From Brugia malayi (lineage: Eukaryota; Nematoda; Chromadorea; Rhabditida; Onchocercidae): DNA of 64,000 nucleotides. Below the pieces are notes generated by a model. The model was not told where the DNA came from. It saw only the letters and a list, made by a program, of their open reading frames with translations, and searched no databases. Positions 43,901-56,527 of the stretch are shown in pieces. Positions within the stretch are counted from its first letter, which is position 1, and each line of letters opens with the position of its first letter. The DNA lies in NCBI RefSeq assembly GCF_000002995.4, contig NW_025062476.1:13945001-14009000 (forward strand), written 5' to 3'. The translations under genes and the position numbers were made by a program.

Positions 43901-45408
43901 GCTTATGAACCAATAAATAAAGGTATTAGTTGATGAAATTACTGGGTTGATTCATCTACATTAATTAGAAATGCTTGACTGAAAGAATTTTAGATTCGTA
44001 TTTAAATGACACTGCTACTAGAGCATCATTAGCTAAGCGTTCAAAAAACTGAGCATCTGTTTATGAATGTGACATTTCAGATGTCACAAATGCATCAAAA
44101 GCAACAGGGATACTGATGACAAATTCAGGATGTGTGTATCGTAGTGGAAGTTTAAAAAATTTTAAAATGCCAACAACAGAAGGAGTGAGACGGATTTTGT
44201 CACGTGAAGAGGTTTAGTAGATCAATAAATCATATTACTAAATATATTTGCATGCTACTCTTATAAGTTATTAAGAAAATTACTTGTCTTACTTTTTAAT
44301 ACATTCACTTTTTAAATCTTTCAAAATATCATTACTAATTTGAATTTTAATTTCTAGATAAATTTGGCAGGTAGCTATCGAGCAAAAAATACTTGTGCAA
44401 ATTCGCCAAATACTAATTTAAAATCGTTAGTCTCATTTGATCCAAAAAGTAACGTTTTGCTCCGAATTCATAATCACATTGATGACGATGATGACGATTA
44501 CAATGATAATATTACTGATAACGTTGACACTACTCGACGACACCATCACCATCCTCCACAATCACAACAACAACAAAAGATCCTAGCACAGGTAAATTTA
44601 TAAAAACTCCTCTCCTTCATTTCAATTTTAAGAAAAATTCCAATTGTTTCAAAATTTGCAAGAACTGTTCATAGCACATTAATTACATTGCAATATAATT
44701 ACAACAAGTTTACTTTTTTTTAAAATATAATTTCAAATATTTAAAATGTTAAACGATAATTTTCTTCTCAAAATAATAAATGTTTCTGATTAATAAAATA
44801 TTATTTTAAGTTTTTTTTCTTGATAAAGTGTCACTTATTAAGGTGGTGGAACAAATTCCACATCAAAATGTAAAATATTCACCGATGAATAATTTCTTGA
44901 CAACTTATCAACCGAAGGACTTAATCATTGATTGCTACAATCTGACCAGTTACGATCAAATGCCATCCAATTTGTCACCACGACGATCTGTTCGGTGTTC
45001 TAAACACAATGATAAGAATGCAATGGTATATTTATCCATTATCACTTTATCATTTGAGTACAAAGTTTTGTCCCAAAGTTAAGAATTAAGCGATGAGAAA
45101 AGAAAAAACAGCAATTTGAACCTTTTTTTTTTGTATTTTCTTTCTTAATGCAACAATAATTCCATATTGATTTCATATGAATCCATCACTAGCCATATCA
45201 CCAAACTTTGGTATTTGTCAACCAGTCAGTCAATCAATCGATAGATCAATCAATCGATCATTAGTGACAGTATTATTACTTTTCTCTATTACAGTATGAT
45301 AAAAAAGAACAATGTAGAAGCACGGAGAAATCTTCATCAATTGATCACCAAAAATCAACGAACACATATGATATATCAATTTTCAACAGTAACAATTTTC
45401 TTGTTTGA
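40935..45408 (+). CDS. NKAIN-family Na,K-ATPase beta-subunit-interacting membrane protein
   Basis: Ten exons: 40935-41066, 41368-41552, 42614-42802, 43021-43116, 43344-43503, 43817-43922, 43994-44211, 44358-44591, 44843-45025, 45295-45408; phases match throughout. The start MCCCQSTRAW mirrors the Cys-rich N-terminus of NKAINs. LRQILDSIGRLWIPIVFNSF and the first 165 residues follow the family, with four hydrophobic spans near 8-25, 36-57, 60-84 and 142-161. Relatives bind the Na,K-ATPase beta subunit, mostly in neurons. The tail beyond 170 is unusually long, Asn/Lys/Ser-rich, with a six-Asp run and His/Gln tracts. An in-frame TGA lies at 44050-44052: translation ends at 308 aa, or continues to about 524 aa if a 42-nt intron (44039-44080) is removed. 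A minisatellite repeats the exon 2 donor. Confidence 0.85.
41531..41955. repeat. 53-bp minisatellite carrying eight copies of the NKAIN exon 2 splice donor
   Basis: Eight tandem 53-bp units. The first unit starts inside NKAIN exon 2 and covers its last 22 nt and the donor TTACAG|GTAAAT; each later unit repeats exon end plus donor. A one-base variant (TTTCCC versus TTTGCC) marks unit subtypes. Use of any later donor would read into TAA immediately after AGG, so only the first yields the full protein. Confidence 0.93.
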
Positions 45409-46298
45409 AAATTACTCTGTGATCTCTTTGAATCATTTTTCAGTTGTTTAATTTCACCGTGTTTTGCTATAAAATTTTATAAGACACTCGTGCTTGTATA
45501 CATTATTAAATAATTAGTATATACATATACAGCCAATAAATTTCCAGAAAAAAAAAAAATTAAAAATTTTGATAATTGAGGCTTGGAATTTTTGAAAATT
45601 TAATAATCAAACTTTGAACAAATTGAAAATTTCTGAATGCTTTTTAAAAAGGCTATGAAAGCTAATATCTCTTTAACTGCTTAATTTAAAAGAAAATTTT
45701 TTGATTTTTATCACACACTATTTCAAACAAAATACAAAATTTAAATTTAAAAATTTGTTAACAATTGAATAATACTTTTTGCTATGCAAATATATCAATT
45801 TACACTATTTTAATTAATGATAACAATAGCAATTGTATAATTATAATTAAAGCAGCTGTTGTTAGCTTGATGGAATTGCCAGACGCAAACATATTTCTTG
45901 CTCGTATACCTGAATATAATTGTAAAATTTCGATAAAATTTTGGAACTAGAAGAATTATCATTAATTCAGTGAATTATTTAGATAGATTTGTCTAATATT
46001 CGGTTTTTTTTGTGTTTCAAATTAACAGAAAAAATGAAAACTTCGAATTACAAATTTAAATTTCAACTAAATTCTTCTTTAAAAACCTACAAAAATTTGT
46101 TAAATTTTTGTTAAAAAAAAAAAAAAAAAAAAATTTTTGTTAAAATTTTTGTTAAAAATTTGTTAAAAAAAATTAAAAAATCGTATATTACTAGATAAAG
46201 AGTTAAATAAAAGTTTAATTCAACTGAAAGCATAAGTAATCTACCTGTAAGTGACTGTCAAACTTTGATACTATCATCGTAAAATTATTTTTGCTCAC
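45409..46298. other. Convergent 3' flanks of NKAIN and the IgGFc-like gene
   Basis: AATAAA at 45535-45540, 127 nt past the NKAIN stop and followed by an A-run, is its likely poly(A) signal. On the minus strand, CACTTACAG near 46250 could open a last exon of the IgGFc-like gene (frame beginning GRLLMLSVE after the junction), but its end is unclear. The rest is AT-rich. Confidence 0.5.
45535..45540 (+). terminator. Polyadenylation signal candidate of NKAIN
   Basis: Plus-strand AATAAA 127 nt downstream of the stop codon, shortly before an A-rich run. Confidence 0.45.
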
Positions 46299-47523
46299 CT
46301 TTTGCAATATTTCGATGATCTAACATAATTATATCGCTCTCATTTTTATTGTTTGCAATCGATTTACAATTCAATGATAATTCTTTGTCACAAACAATCT
46401 TTTGAAATGGTTTTGTTGATGATTTGAGTAATGTTTTTTCTGTTGTTACTTCTCGAGTTGTTATATTTGAGTGTAATTTTTGTTCTCTGTTTTTAATTAT
46501 ATTTCGATAACCTAAAAAGAAACTTAAATAATAAATTATTACTGTTATTGCTATATTTTTAAAAGAATTCTTTCTTTACTAAAAAAAAAAAAACAATGCA
46601 ATCTAACTTTTTGATTTTATTTTTTTTTTTTTTTGAAATTCAAAATTTTCAAAATTACAATGAAATTATTAGAAAGTAAAAGATTGCAAAAAAAAAAAAA
46701 AAATTTAATTTCATAAAGTCATACTGCTAAGTGTGACGAAGTATTGATAAAAACCATTTTCCGACGTATCGCTCAGAATGTGAACAGAGTAATATCCGGT
46801 TGATTGTACATAATGCAGTCGAACGGTTGAATGAACGGTTTGTAATGCAAAATATCCGGAATTATTTGGACTTAACATTTTATATACATAATTATTTGAG
46901 ATGAATACTCCATCCATTTCAATATCATTGATAGCATTTTGGTCCATGAATATCTAAGGAAAGCATTCTTCTAATTAATTAAGCTTGGTTTCAACCTTTG
47001 TAACTCTTTATATCAACTCTTTTAAATCAAATCAGTCATTTTTATAAACTGAAATTCAGCTTTTATCAAATTGATAAGGAAGAAATATTAATAAATATTA
47101 TTAAATGTGCAAAAAAGAAAAGAAAGGAATGAGCACAATGATTAGAACAAAATCTTTTTTATCATATCAATGATAAAATAAATTCTTAAATTTTAAAGAT
47201 TTATTTCACTTCGTAATTAAATTACTTTTGCTTTATGTTAAGCAAAAAAGTTATAGAATAGAAATTTCAGTTTCTTCTTACCAAAACCCAGTTTTGATAA
47301 TGACTAGCAACAAAATGACTTCTTCCCGTGACATATTGTTGAGTAGATGGAATAAAGTCAATGTAACTACCTTCCATATTAGATGAACCAAAAGAATAAA
47401 CTTGAATATAATCATTTCTAAATTAATGTTTATCAAAAATGATAAGATTGCAATGCTTACAGTTATTTTGCCTGCTACTATTAAATAAACATTTTTATTA
47501 TACAAATAAAAATAAGCAATTGT

Positions 47524-47557
<34 letters not shown>

Positions 47558-50500
47558 CAAATAAACAATTGATAATAGTTAAATACTATAAAGAGAGAGT
47601 AATAATCAATAATCATTAATATGAAAGACTACCTACAATACATTGTTGAAAAATCAGAGAATATTTGCCCTGATAACTGAAAATAATGTTGCATCGTTGC
47701 TGGTTCAAATTTCAATCGCTTAATTTCTTTCACCGTTGATTTTTTACGTGGGAAAAAATCCACGTAATACGCTGAACATTTGCTATCTGACGGTGTCATC
47801 GTGAAAAAACCCGAATAGTTGTAATGTTGTGCTATGAACATATAATGCATATCATGCAATGACATATCGTTTTCCATTGAACAAACTGAAAATATATTTA
47901 AATTTCAAGAATCAGCAGTACTCATAATGCAGAATAAAAAGGGAAATAAATTTGTACCAATGAAATTTTCATAACTTTATATTTCATTGATATTATAAAT
48001 TAAACTTTATATATATTTAATTAAACATTGAAAATTTAATTAAACAATTTTTCAACAATATAAACTGCTTTATATGAAAGAGATGATTGGAAATTTACTT
48101 AAATAATTTCTCAAAAATATGTGTTATTGTTATAAAAAGCTGTTTGCTTAGAAAAAACAACACTATGAGCTAAACTAAAAAATAAAATAAAAAGTAACAG
48201 TAAAATTATTTCTAAATATTAAAATTGTTTGCATAAAATGAGAAATTAATAATGTAAGAATAAAATATTGACCACTTTGTGATGGCATAGGTACTGCCAT
48301 TGTACAACCAAAATCTAATCGATGTTCAGTATTGTGAATGATTAGCAATCGTTGTAGAGCAATAATCACTTGAAATGATTTATCACTCCATAAATTCATT
48401 GACACTTCTTCAGCAGATCCATAGTAAGCAAAAATTGAAGAGTTTTTTGCAGCCTAATATGTTCATGTTTTATTCAAATAAAGTTTAAAACAAAAAATTT
48501 TGCCATGTTTTGATTATAAATGAAAAAAAAAATTGTACGTGTTAAAACATTTGTAATTACTGTATTAATGATTACTATATTAATGAAAATGAAAAAATTA
48601 AAATTTCAAACCTATCGATGCTTATTTAATGTTTATTTATTCATAGCTTAATAGTTTCAGCAATATCATTCTTTTTATTAAAGACAAAAGAAGCAACTAA
48701 CGAACTATTCTATGCAATTAAGAAATGAAATATTTACAGTGAATATGAGTATTACTGTAGCATAAAGTGTATCGTAAGAATTTTTGTAATTTTGCCAGTA
48801 TACTGTATCTCTTGTTTTAAAAATAGCATTTATTGAAAAAATTTATTTAAACTAACGGAATACTTTTAATCATAGAGCAGTTAGTAACAATTATATTAGT
48901 GTAAAAAATTTTGTGTCTAAAAAAATAAGGATAAGATAGTCAAAAAAGAGAAATTAAAATAAAAAATATTTTTCAGTGAGTTTTTTTTTTTTTTTTTTGC
49001 TGTGAATTCAATTGATTTAAAAATTGAATTTGAGCAGAAATACCTATGCATATGAAAATTGTCACTTTTAATTGTCATTTATCATACTTTTTGTTTGCAA
49101 AAAATTAGTTTAATTATATATCTATCAGAACTGGTTACCATAATGTTCGATCAATCGATAAATTATTGGATAAATAAAAAGGAAATTTACCTTAGTTTTG
49201 ATATTATAAAGTTTTTCCTCCCCGTCCACTTTTGCTATAAATGATATTTTTGTTGTTTGAAAAGATGGCAAAAGATAAACAATTGAATGACTATTATTAG
49301 CCACTGATTTTGGTAATGAAAAGGAATAGTTTTGACCAGCCATTTTTAATGGTAACACTAAAATATTCCTTTTCAATGCTTTAATGCTATAAAATTTTTG
49401 TTTTATTTTATTAGCTTCTTATAAATTGATTTTATAGTATAAATTAATGTTTGTTAGTAAATTATAAATTATTTTATGTGATTAAAAAAAAATCATTTAA
49501 ATAATATTTTGTATAATTGAATCAGTTGCGTTCAGTAAATTTACCTTCAACCTTTGCGCTTCTTAATTACTGAAATCATTTTCTAATTTAATTTTGCCTA
49601 TTTACATTATGAAGCTTTATAATAATAATGTTATCGCTCAATATGACTTCATAAAATTAATGTTTGCTTGTAAATCATAAATTAAAAAATACAGAATACA
49701 AGTAAATAAGAAACAGAAAATACTAAAATTATTAAAAATAACGCAATTATAAAATTTTCAGCAAGATTGTGAAATGTAAAGTTTTAAAAAGGAATTTAAT
49801 TTTAGTAGTATAAATTAAACTCAGATGCATATTCTGGTGAAATTTTTATTTTTAATAAAATCTTAGAATTGAAATTTGTTAAGTTTTATTTTTTAATTCT
49901 ATGAATTAAAGGTGTTTTCATCACAGAATTATTTTAAACTAGGATGACAAAGCATGAAACCTGTAAAACTGTCACCAATTCTATTACCAATAAAACAAGA
50001 TTGGGTGACAGATATTGGAATAGTAGATGTTATTGTAATTCGCGAATCATAATAACTCTTATAAATGCTAACATTGTATGCATTATAAAGTTTTGTCATC
50101 ATTATTTTATTCATTTTTAACTGAAAAAAAGAACAAACCTTTCACAATATTTGAAATCAATCTTTTTAAATCTCAAATTTGTAATTTGACAACCTAAGAA
50201 GACTAAATTAAATTTGGAAAAATATTCAAATAAAATTTTTCTCTTCAAAAATCTGCTCGATAAACTACAAAATTTAAAAAAAAAAAAAAGAAATCACATA
50301 ATTGATGCTGAAAATTTGACAAATAAAACAAAAAAAGAAAATTGTCTATTTATTAAAAATAAAATTAACCTTATGATGTGTGTATGGTTTAATGTTATAT
50401 AATATTTCAGTTAAATTTCCCTTTGATCCATTATAATAACTGATTCGAACTCTTGCAAACATATATGGATGAGGGTTAAGTATATCAAGACTTAAGTCAG

Positions 50501-53500
50501 TATTGAAATTATCAGTAGCATTCTCGTCTATCATCCACGGGAATAATGTTATAAACGATACGCCGAAGATATCTTGGTGATATAAGTTTGCATCATTTTT
50601 CATCGTCCATTTTAGTGTTTCCGTCGGATATGCTAAAAATTTTTGACTAAAGAAAACTTAAACCCTTAAACTTTTACTAATGCATGCTAATAAAAGTGAT
50701 AAAAATTCAATAATATTTGGTAAAGCTTAACTTTTAAGCAATTAATTAGAATAAATCACTGATAATTAGAATAAACTTCGACTTTTTAACTCATGTCATA
50801 TCCAATGCTCAGTTATTTTAAATTTTAAAAATTGATTTATTTGAATAATTTTAAAAAATTGCAAATATTTTCATGAATTTTTTCTTAGCTTTATTTTTTT
50901 ATTTTCATTAATTTTATTCCATTTCATTTATTTCATATTATTCTTTTTTTCCTTCAAAAATACTATCCACTTTTTTAAAAAAATAAATAAAATTGTTTAC
51001 CATTAAAAGCATATGCATAACCATAATTTCTCCTATTTCCACCAAATATAAAAAGTAAATAACGTCCGTTTGATTCCAAGCAGTGCATTCCACGTTCTAA
51101 TTTTGTTGTATTTATTTTACGCATTGTAATGGATCGAAATGAATTTTCAAAATATTGCACATACTCCGCGTCAATTACTTTACCATCTAATACTATGCTA
51201 TCCTGTTGACGTGAAATGTCGTACAGCTAAAGTAAGAGTAACGAAAAAAGTTTTCATCTAATGGAAAACGATACATTAATCAATTCATTATGTTTCTAAA
51301 AAATTAACTTAATGCAACAAAATTATGTTCGAAATAACCACAATTCAATAATTTAACTCTAAATTTATTTAAAAAAAATTAATTTATAAATGTTATTTTA
51401 GAGTAATTATCTTCATTTTATAAAATACAAAATGAGCATTTTTATTTAAATATTTTTAATATATATACTCATTTGCTAAAATCTTTGACTTTATTTCCGT
51501 TTTTTTTTTTTTTTTTTTTTTCTTTTTGCTTAATTGAAATTAAATTTCACTTTCAGCTAGTGATAAGAAAAGTATTTCAACTGCTGCTTAGAATGAATCA
51601 TAGATGAGCTAGATGAAAAAAAAAAAGAAACTAACAAATAATTGTTCACTTTCATTTTTAAACGGAAAACACATTCGTCCGGTAAGGTACTGCGAGTAAG
51701 CAGGTATCATATCCAGAAATGAGTAAAGGTTTTGATAAGTTTCAAAGCGAAGTAATTGGAACAGAGTATTGCTACAAAAGTTAATTTATCATATTTACTT
51801 TGTATTTCTACACCAATGTTTTGTAAATAATTATACAAAACAAACTTTTTGTTATTAGCAAATAATACAATTCAATAATGTTTTCTAAATATAAGCAAAT
51901 TAGATATCATAAAAATTAGATTTGTAAAAATTATCAGAAATGAGAAAATTGTAAAATCTGATTGTTCGAAATAAACAATAAAATAAAATACAACTGATAA
52001 TACTTTCAACAAATTTTTTTAAATTAATGAAGCAAACAAAAAATTAGAAAGAAAAAAATTGGGAAAAAAAAAAGAGTTAAACAGTCTGAAAAAGTTAACG
52101 AAGGCAATGATATAATAAAAAAAGAAGAGAAAAGGAACGAATGTAAAATATTTTAAGTAAGTATAATGGAAGTAAAAGCTTAGTTTGAATATTACTGACA
52201 AAAGATTATGTTTTTAAAAATTAATTTTTAAATAATAAAGATAAAAAGTGAACTTTGATGCATAACCAATGATTGCGTCCTTAAAGTGATAATTCCATTG
52301 CATCACGATATTATCGAAGATATTGCAAGGTTCAACATTAATTAGCTTTGTGCTATTAGGTCGAAATGTGGCGACAGTAAACGTTTGACAACTTTGCATT
52401 GGTGGTGACAGGAAGAGGTGAGTTTGACAATTCTCGAAAGATTGCAGAGGTGTGAAATGAACATCGAAATCATCTCGAAGTGCTATTCGAGAGTAAACTG
52501 AAAATGGCATTCATTCAAATATGTTATATGGAAAAGGAAATAATACAAAGTCAGACTGATATCTTTTTTTTTCACATTTTCGTTTTATTTATTTTTTTAA
52601 TCTTTGATTTTTTTTAATACGTATTTATATTTCTGTCATAGAAAGTGCTATTTAAAAGGAAAAATTTAAGATTTAAAGTCAAAAAAAAGTGCAGTAAAAC
52701 TAATAAAATCAAAGTTTGTCGTTTTTCTCTTTTTGTCCTTTTTTTATTTTTTGTTTTTTTTTTTTCTACTTCTACAATCGAATATTTAGTGTGAAATGAT
52801 TTCTTTTCTTTTTTAAATAAGTTGGTTTTTTTTTTCTCAAATAAATTAAATCATTTCAAAAGTGATTTCAATAACTTTAATTATATGGAATTATCATTAA
52901 TTTCTTTAATATTAATTTATTCATTAACGAATTTAATTTATTTAACATTAATTCTAATTTAATTGATTTAATGCAAGAAATTAAAATACCATTGTCGGGC
53001 AATGGCATAAGCATTGTGCATGCAAAGCTTTCACTTGAAATATCCGTCAATTGTGTTCGTATTGCTAATAGAATTACAATTGGTGATGAACTCGTTATGT
53101 GCACAGTAAAGGAATCATTGATTGAATTATTGTATGCATAAATCATCGATCCGTGATCAAACTGAAAAGAGCAAAAAAGAAATGGAAATGATTGAAATTT
53201 TGCTATTACTGATATTGAATAATTCATTCATTCATTTCAACTTGCTAATATAATTTAAATACCATTTTTTGCCACATATTAATTACTTTTTAATAGTTAA
53301 ATTTTGATAAAATAGGTTTTCATTTTCAGATATTTGACAAAAATATTTGACATAAATTTAAAAACAAAATTCTTCTGAGTAAAATGTACATTTCTCTTCT
53401 CTATTTTTAAAAAAAAAAAAATAGACAAATGATTGGAAAGATCACAGTAAATTTGTAATCTCTAAATCCTATTAATTTAAAAATTTATTGTACCCGTGAA

Positions 53501-56500
53501 ATCCTATTGGTCCTATTGACTCGTTTAAAAGATTCCCTTGTAATCGTTGTAATGTTTATGTATGAATCAGTATATGTCGGTATGAAATAAGCTGTTGAAA
53601 TGCCCATAAATGTTGCAATTGAAAATGAATAATGATTTCCGGCCATGGTTACCGGTAAAACTGAAAATGAAAAAACTGTATAATATGTTTGGAAATATTT
53701 TAGTAAGTAATTCTTTCTTTTCTTTTTTTGCCTTTCTCTCTTTCTTTCTTTTCTTTCCTTCTGAAAATATAAGAAATCGAAAAAATAATTTTAATATTGG
53801 AAAAAATATTACACAAATAATTGATTTAATTTAATTTATATCGAAGAAAGCATTCATTAATTACTACCTGTGAAGCAATCACCATTTCTGCGAGTGATAA
53901 AAATGCATTCTATGATTGAAATTGATAAATTTGAAGAAATGAAAATTCGTGTTGCGCCAACTGAGATGACACTACTTCTGTCATCTTTAAGTGGCCGTGT
54001 CATCACTGTCGTTGGATCAAATTTATGCTAAAGAATCTGCTAATCATATCATATCAACGAGTAATTATAATTATTGATTCAAAGACTTATAATTTCAAAT
54101 TGACCTACAATTAATAAATAATTTGCATGCAATGAAGTAATTTGTTTTTTTTTTTTTTCTTAAATAATTTTTTTTTTTTGAATGATAGGTACTATTTGAT
54201 CTATGATAATTTTTGATTTTTGAATAAATCATATATTTGATCTTCATCTTACTTATGTATTTTTAATTTCAAAGGAAAAATGAATTATCTGATTTGCTTT
54301 ATTTACATTTCTTTGTGATAAGATGAAGTGATAATAAGGATTTGGCCAATGAATTTCAACAGGAGACAATACTTTATCAACGAAACTAACTGTAATGAAA
54401 GAATTTGATGCGACATGAATGACATCCTTTGATAATTCCGCCATACTTTTGAAATGTCCTAAGCCAATGTCATATTCAATGATAATCGTTGCTGTCTCAT
54501 TTTCTGATGCATTAACAATTTCAAAGGTAAGTGAGGTACCATTCGATACTTTGTTACTCCATGGAAATAGCGTAACGAATTGAGTGCCAAATGTATTAAT
54601 TTCCATTATTGCTCTTTGTATTAGCACTGAAATTAATTTGTGCCTTTTATTTTTTTCTTATCAAAATTGTTTACCTTTTGCTGTATTTCCATTTCATATT
54701 AGAAATTTCTAAATTTCATATGCTAAATGAAAATTTATTTCCCAATTTCTGCACTCAATTAGCATTTAATTTATCATTTGCATATCAAATTTGATTTTAT
54801 GTGCTTAGAAGTTAAAGCATTTAAATGTTATTTATCAATGATTGTATGATTTCAATTACGATAAGTTAAATTTTAAAGTTAATTTTAATTATAAGCAATA
54901 TTGTATACCTGTGAAATAGATAAACATTTGGAATTTTTGAATCATATTGCAATTCAAGGTGTGAATATTTGCATCCTGAAATTTCATCTAAAATTTTCGA
55001 ATTAATATTTTAAGGTTTGTGAACTTTGGTCTGATTGCTAATTCACCGAAATGTTACTGTTAGTGTGATAATATATTTGTTTATTTTTTATTTGTTTAAT
55101 GCTTGGAAAGAATTTATGATCGAGAAGAAAAATTTATTTTGAAATATTTTTTTATTTTTATTTTTTTACATTTTTTGTAGGATAAAAATTTTTAATTTTA
55201 CAAATGGAAAAATTGTAGAAAGTCTTTATATTGTTCTAAGCAATTCTAATTAATTTCCGTCGTTTTTAATTTTAGGAAAGAATTTTCAAAAGTGAAATTT
55301 TTTTCTTCCATCTAAATTTAATTTTTCTCTTTTTTTAATTCGAAAGAATTTCTATTCTGAAAAAAAACAAATTTCGTTATCACACAAAAATCAAAATAAT
55401 ATAACAATCAAACAATTCATAAAAAATAAAACAAAAAAATGAAACACAACCAACCAATAATGTGCAATGATCGTAATGAAATACAAATTAATATTGTTTG
55501 AGCTTTTTATAATTTAACAAAAAGCATTTCAGGTTGCTAATTTAATTTTCACGTTCACGTGAATGTTTAATTTATTAGCTATTTAATTGAGGTCTTTTGC
55601 ACTGTTAATTAAAATAATATATTTAAATGCTGTCGACGAAAATTTTGAAGTGAAGAAAAGAATAACCAGCTGAGGAATTGAAAAAATAAAATGAGAAAAG
55701 AAATTGGAGAAGTTTTTGATAAAATAATTTTACAGTGATTAATAAATAGTAGAAGAAGAGAAAAAATAAAATAAAATTTGTTACAAAATATTTCCATCAA
55801 TTATTTCTAATCAATTTTTTTATAAATTATAAAATAAAATCCTTTTTATGTGATTAGAAAAAATAATAAGTGAAGACTATAAGTTATAGACTTTTGTTTG
55901 TTACGCTAATATTATTTACGTGTAAACGTTGACGACGTAAGTAACGTCTCCGTTACTTTTACGTGCCACATCGCTGATACTTTTTTCTATTTATTAAGAA
56001 TTGAAGCAAAGAAAAAGTATTTTCGCTTTTTTTAAGTACAACAACTGATAAATTCATGCATTGACAATGAAATCATTGCATTTGTCTAAGTAAAAAGCAA
56101 ATTATTTGTTATTATTATTAAAAACATTTTTTTGTTTATTTTTAAATCGTTATCATTTAGTAGTGATAATCATATGCTGATAACATAATTATGAATGAAA
56201 ATGTTTATTCATTAAAAATTTGAATTAATGAGAGGAGTCCAATTCAATTTGCTGAGAAATTTCATCTGCAATTTGTTTTAAATTTCAATTTTAATTATAT
56301 TTTTTAATTATGACTAACTTTGCTTACATATGTACATCTCAGCGAATAATTATGAGAATAACTACAAGCACAATGATAACAATGATAAGAATTAAAATGG
56401 TCGCAAATTCTTTAATCGCTTTCTTTTTCTTTCGTACAAATTGTAAACATAATTTCAATTTTGGTTCTTGTCTTCCATTCATTTCCAGTTTTGATGAAAT

Positions 56501-56527
56501 TATCACTCTGTTATCAGACTTTTCCAT
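46299..56527 (-). CDS. Type II membrane protein with duplicated IgGFc-binding-like domains
   Basis: Phase-consistent exons: 54909-54975, 54307-54626, 53868-54027, 53494-53660, 52990-53161, 52254-52497, 51636-51771, 51001-51226, 50370-50632, 49961-50120, 49191-49357, 48273-48453, 47633-47885, 47282-47417, 46725-46953, 46299-46511. The probable first exon (from 56527, ATG 10 nt after a TTTCAG acceptor) encodes a Lys-rich cytoplasmic start and one strong TM span (FATILILIIVIIVLVVILII); its junction to 54975 is unresolved because TGA follows the TM segment. Two successive cassettes of about 475 and 463 aa share motifs: FVTLFPW/FITLFPW, GDCFTG/GDSFTG, MAGNHYSFS/MAGQNYSFS, IPAYSQYLTGR/IPSTQQYVTGR. 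The GT-FVTLFP and NYGYAYAF patterns resemble IgGFc_binding (PF17517) domains. Likely a surface or secreted adhesion-like protein. The 3' end is uncertain. Confidence 0.65.
47529..47557. repeat. Poly(A) homopolymer, 29 nt, in an intron
   Basis: Uninterrupted A run in the intron between exons 47633-47885 and 47282-47417. Confidence 0.85.
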
